Shown here in pieces: positions 57,105-64,000 of a stretch of 64,000 bases of DNA. The number at the start of each line of letters is the position of its first letter. Position 1 is the stretch's first letter. The position numbers and the translations under genes are program-made. Under the pieces are notes generated by a model, which was not told the origin of the DNA, made no database searches, and saw nothing but the letters and a program-made list of their open reading frames with translations. Location: the NCBI RefSeq assembly GCF_028200735.1, contig NZ_JAQKPV010000004.1, positions 124,001-188,000 of the forward strand. Reading direction: 5' to 3'. Source of the stretch: Streptomyces sp. ACA25. Its GTDB lineage: Bacteria; Actinomycetota; Actinomycetes; Streptomycetales; Streptomycetaceae.

Positions 57105-59015
57105 GTGGCGGGCAGGATCAACGACGACGACGTGAAGGCGGTGCGGGACGCGGTCCCGATCGACGCCGTCGTCTCCGACTATCTCCAGCTGCGGAACGCC
57201 GGCGGGGGCAACCTCAAGGGCCTGTGCCCCTTCCATGACGAGAAGTCCCCCTCCTTCCACGTCAGTCCCGGCAAGGGCTTCTACCACTGCTTCGGCTGCC
57301 AGGAGGGCGGGGACACCCTCGACTTCGTGATGAAGCTCGAGCACCTCTCCTTCTCCGAGGCCGTCGAGCGGCTCGCCGCCCAGGCCGGCATCACCCTGCG
57401 CTACGAGGAGGGCGGCTACGGGCGGGCCAGCCAGCAGGGCGAACGCACCCGGCTCATCGAGGCCCACCGGGTCGCCGCCGAGTTCTACCAGGAGCAGCTG
57501 GGCAGCCCCGAGGCCGGTATCGGCCGGACCTTCCTCGCCGAACGCGGATTCGACCAGGCGGCCGCCGCGCACTTCGCGGTCGGCTACGCCCCTGCGGGCT
57601 GGGACCACCTGGTGCGCTTCCTGCGCGGCCGGGGCTTCACCGACAAGGAGCTGACCCTCTCCGGCGTCGCCCAGGAAGGCCGGCGCGGGCCGATCGACCG
57701 GTTCCGGGGGCGGCTGGTCTGGCCGCTGCGGGACATCACCGGAGAAGTCATCGGCTTCGGAGCACGCAAGCTGCGCGAGGACGACAACGGCCCCAAGTAC
57801 CTCAACACCCCCGAAACGCCCATTTACCGCAAGTCGCAGGTGCTCTACGGCATCGACCTGGCCAAGAAAGACATCGCCAAGGCCAACCGCGCCGTGGTGG
57901 TCGAGGGCTACACCGACGTCATGGCCTGCCACCTCGCCGGAGAGACCACCGCCATCGCCACCTGCGGCACCTCCTTCGGTGAAGGCCACGTGAAGATCCT
58001 CCGCCGGCTGCTCATGGACAATTCCCGCTCCGAGGTGATCTTCACCTTCGACGGCGACGCCGCCGGCCGGAAGGCCGCCCTGCGCGCTTTCGAGGACGAC
58101 CAGAAATTCGCCAGCAAGACCTGGATCGCCCTCACCCCCGGCGGCATGGACCCCTGCGACCTGCGCCTCGCCAAGGGCGACGAGGCGGTCCGGGAGCTGG
58201 TCGACGGACGCACCCCGCTGTTCGAGTTCGCCCTCCGGTCCGCGGTCGCCCAGCACAACCTCGACACCGCCGAGGGCCGCTCCGCCGCCCTGGAATCCGC
58301 CGCCCCGATCCTCGCCCGGATCAAGGACGGCGCCATCCAGCACGAGTACGCGGTCCGCCTCGCCGGACTGCTCGGCATCATGGACACCCAGTTCGTCGTC
58401 CAGCGGGTCGCCCGGATGGCCCGCCACCGTCGGGACGGCGGACTGCCACCGGACGGCGGCCGGCAGCGGCAGCCCTCCGGCCCGCGGCGGACGCCCGTAC
58501 CGTCGCCCGCCCCGACCGCAGGCGGCCCGGCACTGAACCTGCGCAGCCCCGCCCACCGGGTCGAACGCGAACTGCTCAAGCTCGCCCTGCAGTTCCCGCA
58601 GCTCGTCTCCCCGGCCTTCGACGCCTACGGCGAGGACGAGTTCACCGCCCCGCCGTACGCGGTGGTGCGCCGGTGCATCGAGGAGGCCGGGGGAGCGGCC
58701 GCGGCGGACGACGGCTACGTGGCCCGGGTACGGGCCGCCGCCCCCGACGACACCGTCCGCTCCCTGGTCACCGAGCTGACCGTGGAGCCGCTGCGCACCC
58801 GCCGCGCAGCCGACGAGACGTACGCCGGGGAGCAGCTGGTGGGGGTCCGGCTGGCCGCCGCCGACCGGCGCATCACCGAGCTGGAGAGCTCCGCCCTGCG
58901 GCTGGAAGCACAGGGCGAACAGGAACACTCAGCAGCCCTGCGCCAAGAAGTCTGGACCCTCCAGCAGTACCGCACCGCCCTGCGGGAACGCGGCGTCGCG
59001 GCCCTCTACGGGTGA
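57105..59015 (+). CDS. dnaG: DNA primase
   Basis: A 636-residue replication primase. The N-terminal zinc-binding domain is [12 protein letters not shown]...[11 protein letters not shown], then the RNA-polymerase TOPRIM core with [16 protein letters not shown] and [12 protein letters not shown], a Pro/Gly/Arg-rich linker near residues 445-480, and a helicase-binding C-terminal domain. The start is GTG 57105, with no strong Shine-Dalgarno sequence. It precedes the sigma-factor gene by 163 bp, an arrangement close to that of the ancestral rpsU-dnaG-rpoD operon. Confidence 0.96.
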   Translation: MAGRINDDDVKAVRDAVPIDAVVSDYLQLRNAGGGNLKGLCPFHDEKSPSFHVSPGKGFYHCFGCQEGGDTLDFVMKLEHLSFSEAVERLAAQAGITLRYEEGGYGRASQQGERTRLIEAHRVAAEFYQEQLGSPEAGIGRTFLAERGFDQAAAAHFAVGYAPAGWDHLVRFLRGRGFTDKELTLSGVAQEGRRGPIDRFRGRLVWPLRDITGEVIGFGARKLREDDNGPKYLNTPETPIYRKSQVLYGIDLAKKDIAKANRAVVVEGYTDVMACHLAGETTAIATCGTSFGEGHVKILRRLLMDNSRSEVIFTFDGDAAGRKAALRAFEDDQKFASKTWIALTPGGMDPCDLRLAKGDEAVRELVDGRTPLFEFALRSAVAQHNLDTAEGRSAALESAAPILARIKDGAIQHEYAVRLAGLLGIMDTQFVVQRVARMARHRRDGGLPPDGGRQRQPSGPRRTPVPSPAPTAGGPALNLRSPAHRVERELLKLALQFPQLVSPAFDAYGEDEFTAPPYAVVRRCIEEAGGAAAADDGYVARVRAAAPDDTVRSLVTELTVEPLRTRRAADETYAGEQLVGVRLAAADRRITELESSALRLEAQGEQEHSAALRQEVWTLQQYRTALRERGVAALYG

Positions 59016-59178
59016 ACCGGCCGGCAAAGGGGCACACACTCCGGTAGCGGGGCATACGCATCGGGTGGCGGCCCCGTCCAGAAAGTGGACGCAAGCCCCT
59101 CGTGGCCGGGGCGGCCCTTACCGCACACTGGTGGCGGCACCGCTCCCCGACCGGCTGCGATGACCTGGAGGTCGCCCC

Positions 59179-60222
<1,044 letters not shown>

Positions 60223-60337
60223 CCGGCCCGCCCCGCCCCCGCCACCCGGCCCCGCGGCGGGACTCGGGCACGTCCCGAGGGCCGTTTCGGCGCGGAAACG
60301 TGGCGCGATCACGTCCACCCTCGTTTAGGGTCGGCCC

Positions 60338-61171
60338 ATGGGCTCGACATTCCTCTCGATCGGGTGGAAGGTCCTGGCGGTGCTGGCCGGGCTGTGGCTG
60401 CTGCTGGTCCTGCTCGCCTGGGTCTTCCAGCGCCAGCTCATCTACCTCCCCGACCGGTCCGCGCCCTCGCCGCCCGCGCTGGCCGGTCTGGAGGAGGTGT
60501 CGTTCCCCACCGACGACGGGCTCGAGCTGTCGGCGTGGTTCGTCCCCGCCGACGGCGAACCGGCCGGCACCGTCGTGGTGAGCAACGGCAACGCCGGCAA
60601 CCGCGCCAACCGGGTGCCGCTGGCCGAGGGACTGGCGGCCCGCGGCTACTCCGTTCTGCTCACCGACTACCGCGGCTACGGCGGCAACGAGGGAAGCCCC
60701 GACGAGGACGGGCTGGTCACCGACGCGCGGGCGGCGGCCGACTACCTGCTCTCCCGGGACGACGTGGACGAGGACCGGCTGGTGTACTTCGGCGAGTCCG
60801 TCGGCTCCGGAGTCGCGGCGGCCCTGGCCGCCGAGCGGCCACCGGCCGCTCTCGTGCTGCGCTCGCCGTTCCCCGGCCTGGCCGATGTCGGACAGGCCAA
60901 CTACCCGTTCCTGCCGGTCGGTCTGCTGCTGCGGGACCGCTTCGACACCGACGCCCGCCTCGCCTCGTACGGCGGGCCGACCCTGATGATCGCCGGTGAC
61001 AACGACAGCATTGTCCCCACCCGGCTCTCCCGCGACCTCGCGGAGGACCACGCGGACGAGTATGTCGAGATCAGCGGCGCCGGCCACAACGACCTGGCCC
61101 TGCTGGCGGGTGAGGAACTTCTCGACGCCGTCGACACCTTCCTCCGCGACGTCCTCCCCGGCCCTGCCTGA
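60338..61171 (+). CDS. Membrane-anchored alpha/beta hydrolase
   Basis: A 277-residue protein with an N-terminal transmembrane helix (about residues 10-28) and an alpha/beta-hydrolase domain of the ABHD13/YfhR type. The oxyanion-region VVSNGNAGNRANR, nucleophile elbow YFGESVGSG, catalytic Asp in GDNDSIV and His in SGAGHNDL are visible. The substrate is unknown. It is convergent with the FGGY kinase gene. Confidence 0.85.
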   Translation: MGSTFLSIGWKVLAVLAGLWLLLVLLAWVFQRQLIYLPDRSAPSPPALAGLEEVSFPTDDGLELSAWFVPADGEPAGTVVVSNGNAGNRANRVPLAEGLAARGYSVLLTDYRGYGGNEGSPDEDGLVTDARAAADYLLSRDDVDEDRLVYFGESVGSGVAAALAAERPPAALVLRSPFPGLADVGQANYPFLPVGLLLRDRFDTDARLASYGGPTLMIAGDNDSIVPTRLSRDLAEDHADEYVEISGAGHNDLALLAGEELLDAVDTFLRDVLPGPA

Positions 61172-61187
61172 CGCCGCGTCCGGCGTC
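61170..61187. terminator. Short bidirectional terminator
   Basis: GACGCCG and CGGCGTC arms around CGTC, between the hydrolase and FGGY-kinase genes. The left arm includes the hydrolase stop region. Confidence 0.55.
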
Positions 61188-61206
61188 GTCCGGGCTCCCC
61201 GGGGTG

Positions 61207-62676
61207 TCAGCCGAAGGCGCCGGGGTGGGTTTCGTCGCGGACGGCGATGAACTGACGGCGGACCGCTTCCGCCACCGCGAGCCCTTCGGCGGAGCCGTCG
61301 CCCGCCGCTCCCTCGCCGTCGGCCTCCGGGTCCTGCCCGGGCGAGAGCGTCCGCCCGGGGGCCGCCGGCCAGCGTGGCGGGGAGCCGGCGGAGAGCGTGC
61401 CGTTCTCCGCACCGAGGCACCAGGCCGCCTGCCGGGCGGCGCCCAGCGCCGTGTAGTCCCCGGGCTCGGGGATGACCACCCTGGCCCCCAGCAGGGCCGG
61501 GGCCAGGGCCTGCACCGCGGGCAGCTCGGCCGCCGGGCCGAGCAGGAATATCCGCTCGATCCGCACCCCCCGGTGCCGCAGCACATCGGCGGCGTCGGCC
61601 AGCCCGCACAGCATGCCCTCGAACGCCGCCCGCGCCAGGTGCTCGGGCTTCATGCTCTCCCGGCGCAGCCCGGTCAGGGTGCCCGCGGTGTGCGGCAGCT
61701 CCGGGGTGCGCTCCCCGGCCAGGTACGGCAGCAGCACCAGCCCGTGGGCGCCCGGCGTGGACCGCAGGGCCAGCTCGGACAGCCCGGTGAGGTCACAGCC
61801 GAGCAGGTCGGCGGTGCCGCGCAGCACCCGGGTGGCGTTGAGTGTCCGGACCACCGGCAGGTGCATCCCGGTGGCGTCGGCGTAGGCGGTGATCGTGCCG
61901 GTGCGGTCGGCCAGGGCCTCATGGTGCACGGCGCACACCGAACCGGAGGCGCCCAGCGAGATGACGGCGTCGCCGAGGCCGACGCCCAGGCCGAACGCGG
62001 CGGCCATCGTCTCACCGGTGCCTGCCGAGATGAGCAGCCCTTCCGGGCTTCGGCCGGCCGCTTCGGCCGGCCCCAGCACGTCCGGCAGCCGGGCGTCGTG
62101 CCCCAGGGCCAGCTCGACCAGATCGGGACGCCAGGCCCCGGTGGCGGCCGACCAGTAGCCGGTGCCCGAGGCGCCGCCGCGGTCCGTGGTGCGCCGCTTC
62201 GGCCGGCCGAGGAGCTGCCAGACCAGCCAGTCGTGCGGCTGCAGCACCGAGCGGGTGCGCCGGGCGGCCTCCGGGTCCTCGCGGGCCATCCAGCGCAGCT
62301 GCGTCACCGGGTGCGCCGCCTGCGGCACCAGGCCGACGGCCTCCGCCCAGGCGTCCCGGCCGCCGAGCGCGTCGATCAGACTGACCGCGGCGGCCTGCCC
62401 CTGGAGGTCCCCGGCGGTGAGTGCGGGCCGGGCCGGCCGGCCGTCGGGGTCCAGCGGCACCACACCGTGCTGGTGGGCGGCGACCCCGATCGCGGCGACG
62501 TCCTCGAGCAGGCCGCCGTCCGCGGCCTCGCCCAGCGAGTGCAGCCAGGTCTCCGGGGCGCCCTCGGCCTCCGGATGGTCCGCGTGTCCGTGCCGCAGCA
62601 CCTCTCCGGTGTCGGCGTCACAGACGACGATGCGGGTGTGAACGGACGAGTTGTCCAGGCCGGCGACGATCCCCAT
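61207..62676 (-). CDS. FGGY-family carbohydrate kinase-like protein (xylulokinase type) with altered active site
   Basis: A 489-residue two-domain ASKHA sugar kinase starting at ATG 62676. Domain I starts MGIVAGLDNSSVHTRIVVCDADTG, and domain II contains VISLGASGSVCAVHHEALAD. The family's catalytic Asp in GTGDN is Glu222 here (GTGETMAAAFG), and the Asp of the DASGT motif is Gly168 (RGGASGTGYWS). Both differ from the pattern I know for streptomycete xylulokinases. The protein may be an impaired or repurposed kinase. It lies downstream of a CPA2 antiporter gene with a terminator between them. Confidence 0.8.
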   Translation of the reverse strand: MGIVAGLDNSSVHTRIVVCDADTGEVLRHGHADHPEAEGAPETWLHSLGEAADGGLLEDVAAIGVAAHQHGVVPLDPDGRPARPALTAGDLQGQAAAVSLIDALGGRDAWAEAVGLVPQAAHPVTQLRWMAREDPEAARRTRSVLQPHDWLVWQLLGRPKRRTTDRGGASGTGYWSAATGAWRPDLVELALGHDARLPDVLGPAEAAGRSPEGLLISAGTGETMAAAFGLGVGLGDAVISLGASGSVCAVHHEALADRTGTITAYADATGMHLPVVRTLNATRVLRGTADLLGCDLTGLSELALRSTPGAHGLVLLPYLAGERTPELPHTAGTLTGLRRESMKPEHLARAAFEGMLCGLADAADVLRHRGVRIERIFLLGPAAELPAVQALAPALLGARVVIPEPGDYTALGAARQAAWCLGAENGTLSAGSPPRWPAAPGRTLSPGQDPEADGEGAAGDGSAEGLAVAEAVRRQFIAVRDETHPGAFG

Positions 62677-62712
62677 GCCCCGATGATGCCTCATCCGGCC
62701 GACAGCTCCCGA

Positions 62713-62740
62713 CCGTCCCGGCCCCCTGCGGCCGGGACGG
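62713..62740 (-). terminator. Terminator after the antiporter gene
   Basis: A perfect 11-bp stem (62713-62723 with 62730-62740, CCGTCCCGGCC/GGCCGGGACGG) and a 6-base loop, immediately after the antiporter stop. Confidence 0.8.
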
Positions 62741-62741
62741 G

Positions 62742-63947
62742 TCAGCGCGGGCGCCCGGCCCGCTCGGAGCCGTGACTCGGCATCGTGCCGCCTCTGCCGC
62801 GCCGTTCGAGCAGGGCGAGCCCGGCCGGCTCCGCGTAGCGGGCGGCGAAGGTGCCGAGAATCACCATGAGAAGGACATACGCGGTGGCCATCGGGGCGAG
62901 CTGCGGCTCCACCCCGGCGGCCAGCCCGGCGATGACGATGGAGAACTCCCCGCGGGCCACCAGCGCCCCGCCGGCCCGCAGCCTGCCGCGCGTCGCGATG
63001 CCCGCCCGGCGGGCCGCGTACCAGCCGGTGCCGATCTTGGTGAAGGTGGTGACGACCGCCAGCAGCAGCGCGGGCACCAGCACCGCCGGGACGGCGCCCG
63101 GGTCCGTGGAGAGGCCGAAGAACACGAAGAACACGGCGGCGAACAGGTCCCGCAGCGGGGTGATCAGCCGGCGGGCGTGGTGCGCCACCTCGCCGGAGAG
63201 CGCGATGCCGACCAGGAAGGCACCGACGGCCGCCGACACCTGGACGCGCTCGGCGAGCCCGGCCACCAGCAACGTCAGGCCCAGCACCACCAGCAGCAGC
63301 ATCTCGGGGTTGTCCGAGGAGACGGCCCGGCTGATGAACCGGCCGTGCCGCAGCGCCAGGTAGAGCACGAAACCGGCGCTGGCGAGAGCGATGAGCAGCG
63401 TGATGCTCGTCCCGGCGAGGCTGAGGCCGGCCAGAACCGCCGTCAGCAGCGGCAGGTACACCGCCATGGCCAGGTCCTCGATGACGAGGAGGCTCAGCAC
63501 GGGGGGCGTCTCGCGGTTGCCGAGCCGCTTGAGGTCGGTGAGGATCTTCGAGATCACGCCGGAGGACGAGATGTAGGTGACCCCGGCCAGTGCCAGGGCG
63601 GCCACCGGACCCCAGCCCAGCAGCAGCGCCGCCACCGCCCCCGGCGTCGCGTTCAGGGCGAAATCCACCAGACCCGACGGGTACTGCTTCTTCAGGTTGT
63701 CGACCAGCTCGGAGGCGCTGTACTCCAGGCCGAGCATCAGCAGCAGCAGGATGACGCCGATCTCGGCACCGACGTGGAAGAAGTCCTCGCTGGCGCTGAG
63801 CGGCAGCAGGCCGCCCACGCCGAACGCGAGCCCGCCCAGCAGGTAGAGCGGGATGGGGGAGAGGCCGAGCCGGCCGGCCAGCCGCCCGGCGAGACCGAGC
63901 CCGAGGATGACGGCGCCCAGCTCGATCAGCATCACCGTGTCCTCCAC
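62742..63947 (-). CDS. CPA2-family monovalent cation:proton antiporter
   Basis: A 401-residue membrane protein with about twelve transmembrane segments, the CPA2/KefB-type fold. Typical motifs are LGLSPIPLYLLGGLAFG, GLEYSASELVDNLKK, PGAVAALLLGWGPVAALALAGVTYISSSGVISK and VGAFLVGIALSGEVA. It has no C-terminal RCK domain, so it relies on a separate regulatory subunit. It starts at GTG 63947, only 2 bp after the stop of that subunit's gene. It probably mediates K+/H+ exchange in pH or osmotic stress. Confidence 0.92.
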   Translation of the reverse strand: MEDTVMLIELGAVILGLGLAGRLAGRLGLSPIPLYLLGGLAFGVGGLLPLSASEDFFHVGAEIGVILLLLMLGLEYSASELVDNLKKQYPSGLVDFALNATPGAVAALLLGWGPVAALALAGVTYISSSGVISKILTDLKRLGNRETPPVLSLLVIEDLAMAVYLPLLTAVLAGLSLAGTSITLLIALASAGFVLYLALRHGRFISRAVSSDNPEMLLLVVLGLTLLVAGLAERVQVSAAVGAFLVGIALSGEVAHHARRLITPLRDLFAAVFFVFFGLSTDPGAVPAVLVPALLLAVVTTFTKIGTGWYAARRAGIATRGRLRAGGALVARGEFSIVIAGLAAGVEPQLAPMATAYVLLMVILGTFAARYAEPAGLALLERRGRGGTMPSHGSERAGRPR

Positions 63948-63949
63948 GG

Positions 63950-64000
63950 TCAGGCCCCCGCGATCAGGTCGGCCACCTCGCCGGCACCCTCCCGGGTGCC
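63950..64000 (-). CDS. C-terminal end of the antiporter regulatory (TrkA-C/KhtT-like) subunit
   Basis: The last 16 residues (GTREGAGEVADLIAGA, then TGA) of a gene that continues beyond the window. It is read in frame on the minus strand and ends 2 bp before the antiporter start. The operon position and tail fit a TrkA-C domain regulatory subunit such as KhtT, but the domain itself lies outside the window. Confidence 0.55.
   Translation of the reverse strand, partial: GTREGAGEVADLIAGA

Overview
The window is a contiguous stretch of a high-GC actinobacterial chromosome, almost certainly a Streptomyces or close relative. The evidence is third-codon G/C in nearly every gene, frequent GTG and some TTG starts, the polar-growth coiled-coil pair FilP/Scy, a NucS mismatch endonuclease, a CslA/GlxA/GH6 hyphal-tip glycan cluster, chitinases with DasR-type operators, and families largely confined to streptomycetes (SCO5389 family, DUF6230, DUF6114). 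I found no rRNA, tRNA, CRISPR array, transposase or prophage gene. Most of the order (prmC to pfkA) resembles, from memory, the S. coelicolor SCO5361-SCO5426 region. The cslA-glxA-GH6 block and the dnaG-sigma block are elsewhere in that genome.

Layout. 1-3.5 kb: prmC (5' end cut off), the threonylcarbamoyl-AMP synthase gene, a low-molecular-weight phosphatase-like gene and a WecA/MraY-type polyprenyl-phosphate sugar-phosphate transferase. 3.6-11.9 kb: the complete F1Fo ATP synthase operon atpIBEFHAGDC followed by a DUF2550 membrane protein. 12-17.3 kb, minus strand: a family III CoA-transferase-like gene and two tandem secreted GH18 chitinases, each with its own promoter carrying chitinase/DasR-type repeats, the first ending in a duplicated terminator. 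17.6-26.8 kb: a GIDE-like membrane protein, an AAC(2')-type aminoglycoside acetyltransferase, a PduO-type cobalamin adenosyltransferase, hydroxybutyryl-CoA dehydrogenase, a STAS protein, a large anchored ATPase, nucS, an SCO5389-family gene, an LLM oxidoreductase and a small zinc-ligand protein. 26.8-34 kb, minus strand: an ABC exporter pair with disordered tails, then filP and scy.

34-46.4 kb: acyl-CoA metabolism (methylmalonyl-CoA epimerase, thiolase, MeaB, IcmA) with MarR and TetR regulators, interrupted by cslA-glxA and a convergent GH6 lipoprotein. 46.5-50.7 kb: a thioredoxin-TPR protein and a poorly described three-gene operon (DUF6230, DUF6114, secreted acidic protein). 50.7-57 kb: a central-carbon cluster (pyk, ackA, pta, pfkA). 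57-64 kb: dnaG, a group 2 sigma factor carrying the only in-frame TTA codon I found, an alpha/beta hydrolase, a FGGY-kinase-like gene lacking canonical catalytic residues, and a CPA2 antiporter with the tail of its regulatory subunit at the edge.

How the genes work together. The adenosyltransferase (AdoCbl supply), MeaB (mutase chaperone), epimerase and IcmA form a B12-dependent acyl-CoA mutase theme, fed by the thiolase and hydroxyacyl-CoA dehydrogenase. PfkA, Pyk, Pta and AckA control glycolytic flux and acetate overflow next to ATP synthesis. FilP/Scy and CslA/GlxA both act at the hyphal tip. The strongest leads are the TTA codon in the sigma gene, the palindrome lying between the -35 and -10 of a probably leaderless icmA promoter, the TTAC-N6-GTAA site shared by the tetR promoter and the DUF6230 leader, the DUF6230/DUF6114/acidic-protein operon, and two enzymes with altered catalytic residues (a Cys-to-Ser phosphatase and an Asp-to-Glu/Gly FGGY kinase).
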